From Alloyangia pacifica (GTDB lineage: Bacteria > Pseudomonadota > Alphaproteobacteria > Rhodobacterales > Rhodobacteraceae), in NCBI RefSeq assembly GCF_900116195.1, contig NZ_FOZW01000006.1, positions 62,001 to 126,000 of the forward strand: DNA of 64,000 bases, read 5' to 3'. Numbering within the stretch: position 1 is the stretch's first letter; each line of letters begins with the position of its first letter. Both the position numbers and the translations under genes were made by a program. Under the pieces are notes generated by a model. That model was not told the origin of the DNA and did no database searches. It saw only the letters and a program-made list of their open reading frames with translations. This document shows positions 1 through 7,564 of the stretch, in pieces.

Positions 1-5
1 TGCGC

Positions 6-335
6 CTACCAGCCCGAACGCTGGCCAGGACGGAACTGCGGCCCGCGCCGGCTGAGCCGCCTGCGGTTGCGGCGGGCTTTCACTTCCAGTGGACGAGAAA
101 AGGCGTTGATCACCACTGGCGCAGGCGCGCCGCGCATCATCGCCGCGCTCGCCTGCCACCAGGCCTGCATGAAGGCGGGGCCCTTTTCTGCGGTCATCCG
201 GTACGCCTCGGTCGAGGGGACCGACCACATGCCGGCGAAGCCCAGCATCCGGTAAGCCACCACGCTCTGCGCCTCGGCGCCGAGGAACCCCAGCCGCATC
301 ATGCTGCCGGTCAATGCCGTGAATGCGTCGAACAT
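6..335 (-). CDS. Small urease-operon protein of unknown function
   Basis: A 109-aa protein that starts 32 bases after the ureB stop and so is probably the next gene of the urease operon. It is rich in Ala and Met, with a basic Arg-rich C-terminal tail from about residue 85 and no clear catalytic motif. Similar short ORFs are, from memory, found between ureB and ureC in Rhodobacteraceae, often carrying the uninformative name antifreeze protein. The catalytic subunit ureC would be expected just left of the window. Function unknown; the call as a real gene rests on position and operon spacing. Confidence 0.6.
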   Translation of the reverse strand: MFDAFTALTGSMMRLGFLGAEAQSVVAYRMLGFAGMWSVPSTEAYRMTAEKGPAFMQAWWQASAAMMRGAPAPVVINAFSRPLEVKARRNRRRLSRRGPQFRPGQRSGW

Positions 336-367
336 GCTTGCCGTCCCTTTCGCTGGAAGAGGAGACC

Positions 368-673
368 TCAGAGTGCCCCCATGACCTTCTGGTTGAAGCC
401 GTAGATCTTGCGCTCCCCCGAGAAGGGGATGAGCTGCACCTCGCGGCGCTGGCCGGGCTCGAAGCGCACGGCGGTGCCCGCCGCAATGTCGAGCCGCAAC
501 CCGCGCGCCGCGTCGCGGTCGAAATCAAGCGCCGGATTGGTCTCGGCGAAATGGTAGTGCGAGCCCACCTGAACCGGGCGGTCGCCGGTATTGGCGACCA
601 TCAGCGTGATCGCCTCGCGGTCGGCGTTCAGCAGCAGATCGCCCTCGGCGGGGATGATCTCGCCGGGGATCAT
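368..673 (-). CDS. ureB: Urease subunit beta
   Basis: 101 aa, the usual length for a free-standing urease beta chain. It opens with the family-typical [16 protein letters not shown] and carries [13 protein letters not shown] and a C-terminal [14 protein letters not shown]. With UreA and UreC it forms the nickel urease that hydrolyses urea to ammonia and carbamate in the cytoplasm. Its ATG overlaps the stop of the 55-aa ORF upstream by four bases, which indicates translational coupling within the operon ureD-ureA-ORF-ureB. Confidence 0.96.
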   Translation of the reverse strand: MIPGEIIPAEGDLLLNADREAITLMVANTGDRPVQVGSHYHFAETNPALDFDRDAARGLRLDIAAGTAVRFEPGQRREVQLIPFSGERKIYGFNQKVMGAL

Positions 674-837
674 TTGCGACCGCCGCCGTACATGCGCCAG
701 CCGGCATAGGCCGCAACGCCTAGCACCGCCACGGCGGTCAGCCAGGTCTCGGCGCCATGCGGGTGCAGGTGCGCGCCGGAATGCGCGAGGGCCGGGGTTG
801 CGAGCGGCAGGGCCATGATCGGCAGAAGGTATTTCAT
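670..837 (-). CDS. Small secreted or membrane protein in the urease operon
   Basis: A 55-aa ORF lying between ureA and ureB. It has a signal-like N-terminus (residues 1-18, [18 protein letters not shown]), then a His-rich stretch ([10 protein letters not shown], residues 19-28) and a second hydrophobic segment (about 32-47) ending in Arg/Gly/Lys. The His cluster at the start of the mature part could bind a metal such as nickel, but that is inference. Gap to ureA is 47 bases and it overlaps ureB by four bases, so it is very likely translated. Similar tiny ORFs accompany urease genes in related Rhodobacteraceae as far as I recall. Confidence 0.7.
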   Translation of the reverse strand: MKYLLPIMALPLATPALAHSGAHLHPHGAETWLTAVAVLGVAAYAGWRMYGGGRK

Positions 838-884
838 CGTCTCACCTGTTGGTCTTCGTTGCGTGGCGTCGGCCCCGGGGGGCC

Positions 885-1187
885 TCAGCGGATCGGGTTG
901 TGCACGGTCACCAGCTTGGTGCCGTCCGGGAAGGTGGCCTCGACCTGAACCTCGTGCAGCATCTCGGGGATCCCCTCCATGCATTGCTCGGCGGTGATGA
1001 CCTGCGCCCCGGCCTCCATCATCTCGGCCACCGAACGGCCGTCGCGGGCGCCCTCGACCACCGCGTCGGTGATCAGCGCCACCGCTTCGGGGTAGTTGAG
1101 CTTTACGCCGCGCGCGAGGCGCTTGCGGGCCACCTCGGCGGCCACGGCCACCAGAAGCTTGTCCTTTTCGCGGGGGGTCAGTTGCAT
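885..1187 (-). CDS. ureA: Urease subunit gamma
   Basis: 100 aa, exactly the usual gamma-subunit length. It begins [20 protein letters not shown] and contains [14 protein letters not shown] and a C-terminal [15 protein letters not shown], all typical of UreA. The in-frame extension upstream to 1247 was rejected because it overlaps ureD and lies before the conserved [11 protein letters not shown] start. It assembles with UreB and UreC into the urease apoenzyme. The start follows the ureD stop (1190) directly, so the two are likely co-translated. Confidence 0.97.
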   Translation of the reverse strand: MQLTPREKDKLLVAVAAEVARKRLARGVKLNYPEAVALITDAVVEGARDGRSVAEMMEAGAQVITAEQCMEGIPEMLHEVQVEATFPDGTKLVTVHNPIR

Positions 1188-1189
1188 GG

Positions 1190-2032
1190 TCAGATCATCC
1201 AGGGTCTTGGGAGTTCGGCGCCCGACAGGCGCCGCAGTATGGGGCAAAGGTGACGGCGCAGCTCGAACCCGTCAATGGCGAGCATGCGCAGCACGAGAAG
1301 GTCGGGATCGAGCGCCGAGACACCGCCAAGGAATTCGCCATCCGTTTCCGGCAGCATGGCGCGCAGCGCATCGACCTGCGTGGCGGCGCCGGGCGCGGCG
1401 AGCACGACGGTGGCCAAGGCCCGGGCACCCTCGGCAATCGCGGGATCGGCGAGATGCGCGGCGGCGTCGCCCGTGAGGCGCAGCCGGTCGGACCAGACGA
1501 GCCTGCCGCCCCGGCGAATGTCGATACGGTCGGCGTGGCGCAAGTCGGTGACATTTTCGCCCATGGCCGCACGGCCGAAGATCAGCGGCTCGCAGAGCAG
1601 CAGACGGGCATCCGGGGCCATCTCCACCGAGAGCCGCCGGTCGAGTGCCGCGCCGTCGAAGAGGATCGTCTCCTGCGGCAGCCAGTCGAGCCGTGCGCCC
1701 GATTCCAGTGCCAGCCGCGTGTCGACGCGACCGGTTTCGCCCGGCAGCGCACGGTAGACGCGCTCGGCGGCCTGCGTGGTCAGCGCCAGATGCGCGCCCT
1801 CGCGGGCGGTCGCCTCGATGTCGAAGGCATCGCCCCCGGTCACGCCGCCCGAACTGTTGAGATACACCGCCTGCAGCGCATCCAGCCCACGCGGGAACAG
1901 CAGCTTGGAGCTGCCGGACATGTGCAGATCTCCGATGGCGCTCCTGCTGCCCCGACACCGCGCCGCCAGCCGCGCGCGCCCGCGGGCACGCTGCGCGGAG
2001 ACCGCTGCGGGCAGGCCGTTCGGCGCACTCAT
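1190..2032 (-). CDS. ureD: Urease accessory protein UreD
   Basis: 280 aa, normal for UreD. Family features visible are the [13 protein letters not shown]-like segment (here [13 protein letters not shown]), [23 protein letters not shown] and the later [16 protein letters not shown]. UreD binds the urease apoprotein and, with UreF and UreG, helps deliver nickel and CO2 to the active site. It is the first gene of the operon read leftward. The N-terminal 35 residues are Ala/Arg-rich and less conserved, so the exact start is uncertain. UreE, F and G are not in the window. Confidence 0.92.
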   Translation of the reverse strand: MSAPNGLPAAVSAQRARGRARLAARCRGSRSAIGDLHMSGSSKLLFPRGLDALQAVYLNSSGGVTGGDAFDIEATAREGAHLALTTQAAERVYRALPGETGRVDTRLALESGARLDWLPQETILFDGAALDRRLSVEMAPDARLLLCEPLIFGRAAMGENVTDLRHADRIDIRRGGRLVWSDRLRLTGDAAAHLADPAIAEGARALATVVLAAPGAATQVDALRAMLPETDGEFLGGVSALDPDLLVLRMLAIDGFELRRHLCPILRRLSGAELPRPWMI

Positions 2033-2212
2033 CTGGGGCTGATCATAGGGAATGGGGCTGTCCTCCGCTTGCCACGCGGACCCTCTTTCAGGGCGTGGCG
2101 GACCACAAGCAGAGGCGCGGAGCTCTGCAGGCGCCCTTTGCTGAATTCTACATCAAACGACCGAAAACTTACCTCTTTATCGAGTTCTGCCACCATATTA
2201 AGCACATTTGAA

Positions 2213-2713
2213 TCAGCCCTCTTTGGGTCGCGCGCGGTGCTCGCAGCGGTCCGGCTTCAGGTCCAGAAGCGGGGTTCCGTCGACGCAATCGAGCCCCTGC
2301 ACCACCAGCACCGGCCCGTCGCGTCGGACCAGCCGGACCGAGGAAATCCCGATCGGGTTGGGGCGCACCGGCGAGCGCAACGCGAAGGTTCCGCGGGTAG
2401 CGTTGCCGTGCGGCGTCTGGGTCAGCAGATCACGGCGGGCCCGGTCGAGCCAGTAGAGCACCTGGATGCGCTCGGCCCGCTCGATGCCCTCGAGCGCGGG
2501 CTCCCATTCCGGATCGAGCTCGATCCGGCACTCGGGGCCATCGAGATCGCCCTGCCGCGGGCAGTCGCGCCGGATGGCAAAGGGCGTGCGGATACGCCCG
2601 ATGAAGCGCAGCTGCGCGTCCTGCGCGGGCAAGAGCTCGATGGCGGTCTCGCCCGGGCGAATCTCGTCGTCGGTGGTTTGGGTGGCCCCGGTTCGGCTCC
2701 CGGTTCGGCTCAT
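2213..2713 (-). CDS. trmO: tRNA (adenine(37)-N6)-methyltransferase TrmO (TsaA family)
   Basis: 166 aa. It carries the TsaA-fold signature GTFALRSPVRPNPIGIS and the early RFIGRIRTPFA motif. The family uses S-adenosylmethionine to N6-methylate t6A at position 37 of the threonine tRNA that reads ACY codons. The start at 2713 was chosen because AGGGAG lies six bases upstream; the longer frame to 2803 overlaps dgoA. It follows dgoA by 46 bases, so it may be read through from that operon, with no obvious functional link. The C-terminus ends in a basic/acidic tail. Confidence 0.88.
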   Translation of the reverse strand: MSRTGSRTGATQTTDDEIRPGETAIELLPAQDAQLRFIGRIRTPFAIRRDCPRQGDLDGPECRIELDPEWEPALEGIERAERIQVLYWLDRARRDLLTQTPHGNATRGTFALRSPVRPNPIGISSVRLVRRDGPVLVVQGLDCVDGTPLLDLKPDRCEHRARPKEG

Positions 2714-2759
2714 GGCGCGCTCCCTGTCCTGCATCACCGGAAAGGTAGCGCGTGCCGGC

Positions 2760-3380
2760 TCAGCCCGCCAGTTCCGCGCCCTTCGCGGCATCATAGGCGG
2801 CAACGACTTCGCGGGCCCGGGCGGTCACCTCGGCGAGGCTCCGGCCCGGCTTGTAGAGCCAGGTGCCGATGCCAAAGCCGGTGACACCCGCCGCCAGCCA
2901 CTCGCCCATGTTGCCAGCGCTGACGCCGCCCACCGCATAGGTCGCCGCGCCCTCGGGCAACACCGCCTTCATTGCCTTGACGCCCTCGGGGCCGACCAGC
3001 GAGGCGGGGAAGAACTTCAGCCCGTCAGCACCGGTGCGCAGCGCGGTGAAAGCCTCGGTCGGGGTCAGCACGCCGGGGTAGCTCAGCATCCCCGCCTTCT
3101 TGGTCGCCATGATCACCCGCTGGTTCATGTCGGGCGAGACCACCATGCGCGCGCCGATCTGGTGCAGGCGCAGCACCTCCTCGGGGGCGAGCACCGTGCC
3201 CGCGCCGATGATCGCGTCGGTGCCGAAGCCCTGCACCATCTTGGCAATCGAGTCGAAGGGGCGCGGCGAGTTCAGCGGCACCTCGATCTTGGTGATCCCG
3301 GCGCCGATCAGCGCCTCGGTGACGGCGGGCGCCTCCTCCGGGGTAAGGCCGCGCAGGATGGCGATGATCTCGCGGGTCAT
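2760..3380 (-). CDS. dgoA: 2-dehydro-3-deoxy-6-phosphogalactonate aldolase
   Basis: 206 aa, a class I (Schiff-base) KDPG/KDPGal aldolase. Visible motifs are AILRGLTPEEA at the N-terminus, the conserved Glu in IEVPLNSP, IGAGTVL, and the catalytic Lys region GLKFFPAS, followed by YAVGGVS. It cleaves 2-keto-3-deoxy-6-phosphogalactonate into pyruvate and glyceraldehyde 3-phosphate. The LNSP motif after the Glu and the adjacent dgoK favour the galactonate enzyme over the Entner-Doudoroff KDPG aldolase. Its ATG overlaps the dgoK stop by four bases. Confidence 0.93.
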   Translation of the reverse strand: MTREIIAILRGLTPEEAPAVTEALIGAGITKIEVPLNSPRPFDSIAKMVQGFGTDAIIGAGTVLAPEEVLRLHQIGARMVVSPDMNQRVIMATKKAGMLSYPGVLTPTEAFTALRTGADGLKFFPASLVGPEGVKAMKAVLPEGAATYAVGGVSAGNMGEWLAAGVTGFGIGTWLYKPGRSLAEVTARAREVVAAYDAAKGAELAG

Positions 3381-4270
3381 TCGGTCTTCTCCGTCTTGCG
3401 GGCCGCCTTCAGCCCTTCCAGCGTCATGCGTTCGGCGTCGGCGATCACCACCGGCACTGCCAGCGTCTCGAGCGCGCTGCGGTAGTGCGCGACGAGTTTC
3501 GATGCCCCGAGCAACGCTACGCTCTGGCCGAGCCAGTAGGGTTTCGCAGCCGCCAGTTCCATGCCGATCAGCAGACCGGAGAGCCGCGCGGTGGCCTTTT
3601 CCGGGGTCAGCCCGTGCAGCAGCCCCTCAGCACGCAGGGTGAAGAGCTCGGCGGCGAAAGCGGCGGGGCGGCCCATGGCCTGATCCACGCCCTCGGCAAA
3701 ACTCGCGTCGTCCCAGCCGCCACCAAGCCCGTGCCGCAGCACCGACTTCTGGCTCAGCAGCTCGAAGATCTCGCCGGTCATGAAGCTTCGGAAGGAGACG
3801 ATCTCGCCAGCGCTCACATGCACCCACTTGCTGTGCGTGCCGGGCAGGCAGATCACCCCGTCGAAGCGCGGGTTAAGCGCAAGGAAGCCAGAGACCTGCG
3901 TCTCCTCGCCGCGCATCACGTCGGCGGGGCGGTCCTGCGCGACGCCGGGCAGGATGCGGACGGTCAGGCGCGGGTCCCGCGTCGGCACGGCGATCGCCTC
4001 GGCGATGCCGGGCGGGGTGCAGGGGGTCTTCACGTAGGGTGCCTCGGCCCAGCCCTGCCGGGCCCCGGCCATGCCGCAGACGATCACCGGGGTCTCGGCG
4101 TCGAGGTCGGGCAGCAGCTCCAGAAGGGTCGGCTCGAACTCCTCCGGCGCGAGGCGACCCATGCCGGCCTCGCTCTCGGCGCGGTCCAGCACCGTGCCAT
4201 CCGCTGCCATGCGCCACAGGCGCAGGTTCGACGTGCCCCAGTCCACCGCGATCCAGTCAGCTGCCGACAT
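3377..4270 (-). CDS. dgoK: 2-dehydro-3-deoxygalactonokinase
   Basis: 297 aa. It begins IAVDWGTSNLRLW, the phosphate-binding motif of DgoK, and carries CGMAGARQGW, a CLPGTHSKWV segment and TGEIFELLS, all typical of the family. It phosphorylates 2-keto-3-deoxygalactonate with ATP, producing the substrate of DgoA. The start at 4270 (MSAADWIAVDW) was preferred over the frame extension to 4324. Together dgoK and dgoA form the lower D-galactonate (DeLey-Doudoroff) route. The dehydratase and transporter are not in this window. Confidence 0.94.
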   Translation of the reverse strand: MSAADWIAVDWGTSNLRLWRMAADGTVLDRAESEAGMGRLAPEEFEPTLLELLPDLDAETPVIVCGMAGARQGWAEAPYVKTPCTPPGIAEAIAVPTRDPRLTVRILPGVAQDRPADVMRGEETQVSGFLALNPRFDGVICLPGTHSKWVHVSAGEIVSFRSFMTGEIFELLSQKSVLRHGLGGGWDDASFAEGVDQAMGRPAAFAAELFTLRAEGLLHGLTPEKATARLSGLLIGMELAAAKPYWLGQSVALLGASKLVAHYRSALETLAVPVVIADAERMTLEGLKAARKTEKTE

Positions 4271-4344
4271 GTGCCCTCCGTGAATTGCCGCTTCGGTGTT
4301 AGCGCCCACCCCCTGCGGGCGCAAGCGCGGGGACCCGCAGCCGA

Positions 4345-4409
4345 GGGGGCGCTGCCCCCGCCGCGCTGCGCGCGCCTCCCCCGGGCGTATTTGAAAAAGA
4401 GAAGAAGGA
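4345..4409. repeat. Dispersed palindromic element, copy A
   Basis: A 15-base hairpin (six-base stem GGGGGC/GCCCCC, loop GCT, 4345-4359) is followed by GC-rich DNA, then CCCGGGCGTATTTG and a purine-rich tail AAAAAGAGAAGAAGG. The same hairpin occurs at 16948-16962 and, inverted, at 44887-44901 and 48840-48854. This copy lies between the TauE-type permease and dgoK, which are read in the same direction, so it may separate their transcripts. Confidence 0.75.
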
Positions 4410-4420
4410 GCCGCGCGACG

Positions 4421-5182
4421 CTAGAGCCAACCCCAGGCCTGCGCGACCTCCCATAGAAGGCGCAGGCTGAGCAGGCCGAGCGCCGCGCGCACCACGCCGT
4501 AGAAAATGCGCTCGGGCAGCCAGCGCACCAGCCGCTGCCCGGACCAGGCCCCAAAGAGCGCCACCGGCGCCAGCATCGCCACCCTCTGCAGGCTCTCCCA
4601 AGTCACCTGCCCCGCGACGATGTAGGGCGGCAGCTTCATCCAGTTGATGCAGGCGAAGACGATGGCCTGGGTGCCGACAAAGGTCATCTTGGGCATCATC
4701 TGTGGCAGGGTGTAGGCCTGATAAGGCGGCCCGCCGGCGTGGGAGATGTAGCTGGTGAAGCCCGACAGCGCCCCCCAGAACAGGCCCCGCGGCACGTCGG
4801 CGGGACGGGCCGCATGATCGCGCGCCAGCCATTTGCGCAGCGTGTCGCCGAGGTAGTAGAGCCCGACCAGGGCGACGATCAGCTTGCCGATTTCCGGCGG
4901 CACCCGCGAGATGCAGAGGAAGGCGAGCAGGATGCCGACCGCGGCGGCGGGAATGAGGATCTTCAGGTTGCGGGGCGAGAAATCGCGGCGGAACAGCCAG
5001 ATCGCGTAGACATCTGCCAGGATGTACATCGGCAGCAGCAAGCCGGCGGCGGCGGCGGGCGCGACGAAGAGCGTCAGCATGGGCACGCCGAGCATGGCGA
5101 TCACCGGCATGCCGCCCTTCGACGCGCCGACGCAAAAGGTGGCGAGCACCGCCGCGATCCAGAACCCGCTTCCGTCTTCCAT
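4421..5182 (-). CDS. TauE/SafE family anion permease
   Basis: 253 aa, strongly hydrophobic with about eight membrane segments. The family hallmarks are the N-terminal FCVGASKGGMPVI and the repeat-like SGFTSYISHAGGPPYQAY in the middle. Members export sulfite, sulfoacetate or related organosulfonates across the inner membrane, but substrate cannot be read from sequence. A second family member lies at 62032-62772. It is upstream of dgoK on the same strand, separated by the palindromic element, so co-expression with the galactonate genes is not assured. Confidence 0.9.
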   Translation of the reverse strand: MEDGSGFWIAAVLATFCVGASKGGMPVIAMLGVPMLTLFVAPAAAAGLLLPMYILADVYAIWLFRRDFSPRNLKILIPAAAVGILLAFLCISRVPPEIGKLIVALVGLYYLGDTLRKWLARDHAARPADVPRGLFWGALSGFTSYISHAGGPPYQAYTLPQMMPKMTFVGTQAIVFACINWMKLPPYIVAGQVTWESLQRVAMLAPVALFGAWSGQRLVRWLPERIFYGVVRAALGLLSLRLLWEVAQAWGWL

Positions 5183-5583
5183 GCCACTTCCCTAGCTGCC
5201 GCGCCTCTTTCTGAAGAAATGCGCCGGAAGGTGAAAGCGGAAAGACGCCGGGTCACTGCCCGATCCGCCCCCCCGCAGCGCGGGAGCCGGGCATGACCGC
5301 AGCGCGGTCTAGTCGGGCGTTGGAGCCTGACGGGGCTTCGGGGGCTGGCTGGGTCTTGGGGCTGGCGGGGTCTTGGGGCTGGCGGGGTCTTGGGGCTGGC
5401 GGGGTTCTGGGGCTGGCGGGGTTCTGGGGCTTCGGCGGGCGATGCGGGCATGGTGTGGGGACACCGGGGCCACGATACGCGCTGCAGGGGATCGCCATGG
5501 CCGCCCTGATGCCGAGGGCAGCGCGGCCCGATACGGAAGCGAAGGGCATGGGTGCCCCCCGACGGTGCGGAGCCAATCCGGAG
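5183..5583. other. Non-coding interval with minisatellite
   Basis: 401 bases between the TauE-type permease and the uncharacterised gene ending at 5584. The main content is a 17-base tandem repeat (5345-5429, listed separately). Open frames across it on both strands are Pro/Arg- or Gly/Trp-rich products of the repeat, and none has a family motif. The region just upstream of the permease start must hold its promoter, which I could not locate. Confidence 0.7.
5345..5429. repeat. 17-bp minisatellite, five copies
   Basis: Five head-to-tail copies of a 17-base unit, consensus CTGGCGGGGTCTTGGGG. Copy 1 differs at one base (CTGGCTGGG). Copies 4 and 5 share a TTC for TCT change. The two variant classes sit in blocks, as expected from slippage or unequal exchange. 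One strand is very G-rich, with runs of four G in every unit. Confidence 0.92.
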
Positions 5584-6573
5584 TCAGGCGGCGCGACTGT
5601 GGTTACGACTGAGCAGCGGCACGGTCAGCTCTAGGTCCTCCTGCAGGGGCCGCAGCGGTGTCAGACCAGCGACCCCGAGATCGGCGTGATAGGCCTGCAC
5701 CGCCTCCTGCGAGCTCATCCCTTCGCGCACGACGTGGCGCATGGCGCGCATCATTAGCACAGGGTCCTCGCACTCGAACTCGACCCGGCTGAAGCTGGCG
5801 GTGCGGGCACCGTAGCGTTCGCCCTGCGCCAGCCGTTCGAGACAATCGCGCGTGGTCCCTTCCTTGAACCCCGTAAGGCCGAAGATAACGCGCGCCGGGT
5901 CCCAGTCGGCCAGTTCCTCCATCGCGCGCGGGCCGTGGTACCCCACCTCGACGAAGAGCGGCCGTTCCTTGCCGGCGATCCCGGCAAGGCTGCGGGTCAG
6001 AATGTCGTTGCGATAGCCGCCGTATTCCTCTTCACCGCTGTCGACGGGGATCGGCGGATCGCCGACCCGCAGGAAATGCCGCAAGCCGACGGAGGCGGCC
6101 ATCTGCCGGAAGTCGGCATAGGCCGACAGCGTGGCATGATCGATGTCGATGTCGTTGTAGAAGCTCAGCGCGTAGAGCCCGAGATTGGCCACCGGGCGCA
6201 CGTTTTCCAGCCGCGAGCTGCGGAAAGGCATGGCGGGGAACTGAACGTAGCGCCCGCCGCGCACCAGCCAGATGTCGGTGTTGTCGGTCAACCGGACGGC
6301 GGGGGTGACGTTGGAGCGGGAATAGATCCCCTCCTCGCTGAACACCTCGGCGCTGCCGAGCGAGGTAAGCACGATGTCCGCAAGGTCGCTTTCGATCACA
6401 CGGCGCATGTCGGCGCGGTAGGCCGGGGCGTTGCGCAGGCGTCCCGCCTCGTCGCGCCCGGCGGCGGAGCAGCCGCGCATCAGGTCAGCATCCTTGCAGA
6501 AGGTCAGGATGAAATCGCGCGGCCCGTAGCGGCCGCGCGCGATCTTGGCCAGTTTCTCATCGATCCGTCGCAT
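5584..6573 (-). CDS. Uncharacterised protein, possibly TIM-barrel aldolase-like
   Basis: 329 aa, soluble, no signal peptide. I do not recognise the family with certainty. Spaced motifs such as FILTFCKDADLM, RLTDNTDIWLVRGG, LYALSFYNDIDID, RPLFVEVGYHGP and RVIFGLTGFKEGTTRD alternate strand-like and helix-like segments. That recalls a beta/alpha barrel of the class I aldolase kind, but this is an impression only. The start MRRIDEKL was preferred to the frame extension to 6642, which is Arg-rich and poorly gene-like. It lies 97 bases downstream of the transglutaminase gene on the same strand, so it may be the last gene of that operon. Confidence 0.75.
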   Translation of the reverse strand: MRRIDEKLAKIARGRYGPRDFILTFCKDADLMRGCSAAGRDEAGRLRNAPAYRADMRRVIESDLADIVLTSLGSAEVFSEEGIYSRSNVTPAVRLTDNTDIWLVRGGRYVQFPAMPFRSSRLENVRPVANLGLYALSFYNDIDIDHATLSAYADFRQMAASVGLRHFLRVGDPPIPVDSGEEEYGGYRNDILTRSLAGIAGKERPLFVEVGYHGPRAMEELADWDPARVIFGLTGFKEGTTRDCLERLAQGERYGARTASFSRVEFECEDPVLMMRAMRHVVREGMSSQEAVQAYHADLGVAGLTPLRPLQEDLELTVPLLSRNHSRAA

Positions 6574-6670
6574 CGCGTGTCCCCGCTTGGCCCGTCCCCG
6601 TATGCGCCCTGCCCGGCACGATGCGCCAAAGAGGTTTCGCAATCGTCAACGCGGGCGGTGCCGGGGCGGC

Positions 6671-7549
6671 TCAGACAGGCACGACATCCACTTGGTGGGT
6701 CGTCACGTGGCTGCCCTCGGAGCGCAGCGAGCCCCGGGTCGGCGCCACATCGGAATAATCGCGGCCATAGGCGACGGTGACGTGGTCGGCCCCGGCGAGC
6801 ATGTCGTTCGTCGGGTCGATCTCGATCCAGCCGGTCTCGGCGCCGCACCAGGCGCGCACCCAGGCATGCATGGCGTCCGCGCCTTCGAGCCGGGGCTGGC
6901 CCTCGGGCGGCAGGGTGCGCAGGAAGCCCGACACGTAGCCCGCGGGAATGCCGAGGCCGCGCAGCGCGGTGATCATCACGTGGCTGATGTCCTGGCAGAC
7001 GCCGCGGCGGGCGCGGAAGGCCTCGATCGCTGTGGTGGTGACCTCGGTGGCCTCGGGGTCGAAGGCGAACTCGGTGTTGAGCCGGTGGCTGATCGCCGCG
7101 ACAGCGGCGCGGACAGACATGCCGCGCGTCAGTGTGTCCCGCGCGAAGGCAGCAATCTCGGGCGCCGCGGGCAGGCGCGGCGAAGCGCCCAGGAAGTGGT
7201 GCGGGCTCTCCGGTCCGATGCTGCGCACCGCCGCCAGATCCTGCGCCAGGGCCGCAAGATCGCCCGAAAGATCGAGACCGGCGACCGGACGCGCCTTGCG
7301 CACGCGGCCGCTGAAGGCAAAGGCGATCTCGCTCAGCGGCATGTCGTGGGCCATTTCGCAGGTCGGATTGCCGAAGAAATCCACTCCGTCACGGCGCCAG
7401 CCGGGCGCCGGATCGGCGCTCACTACCCCCGCCAGCAGCTCCTGCCCCGGCAGCGCGCGCGGCAGCATCCGCAGCAGGGTACGGCTGTTGGCTGCGGGAT
7501 GGGCGTATTCGTAGGTGATCCGCAACGAGATGTCATAGAGCTGGGACAT
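6671..7549 (-). CDS. Transglutaminase-like cysteine protease family protein
   Basis: 292 aa. The N-terminal domain (about 1-90, starting YDISLRITYEY) is the beta-sandwich usual for this group. The core contains the catalytic triad Cys185 (RRGVCQDISH), His228 (DAMHAWVRAW) and Asp245 (IEIDPTN). Such proteins are papain-fold peptidases or transamidases. In this gene neighbourhood they are predicted to process or recycle a peptide made by the ATP-grasp protein. It begins 15 bases after the ATP-grasp/alpha-E gene, so the two are an operon. Substrate unknown. Confidence 0.9.
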   Translation of the reverse strand: MSQLYDISLRITYEYAHPAANSRTLLRMLPRALPGQELLAGVVSADPAPGWRRDGVDFFGNPTCEMAHDMPLSEIAFAFSGRVRKARPVAGLDLSGDLAALAQDLAAVRSIGPESPHHFLGASPRLPAAPEIAAFARDTLTRGMSVRAAVAAISHRLNTEFAFDPEATEVTTTAIEAFRARRGVCQDISHVMITALRGLGIPAGYVSGFLRTLPPEGQPRLEGADAMHAWVRAWCGAETGWIEIDPTNDMLAGADHVTVAYGRDYSDVAPTRGSLRSEGSHVTTHQVDVVPV

Positions 7550-7564
7550 GGGGCGGCTCCGGGC

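Noticed and set aside
5345-5429. CRISPR-like array
   Set aside because: The units are contiguous with no spacers, and no cas gene is present.
5101-5576. Proline-rich repetitive minus-strand frames across the minisatellite
   Set aside because: The apparent repeats in the peptide come from the 17-base DNA repeat. They overlap the permease gene and have no ribosome site.
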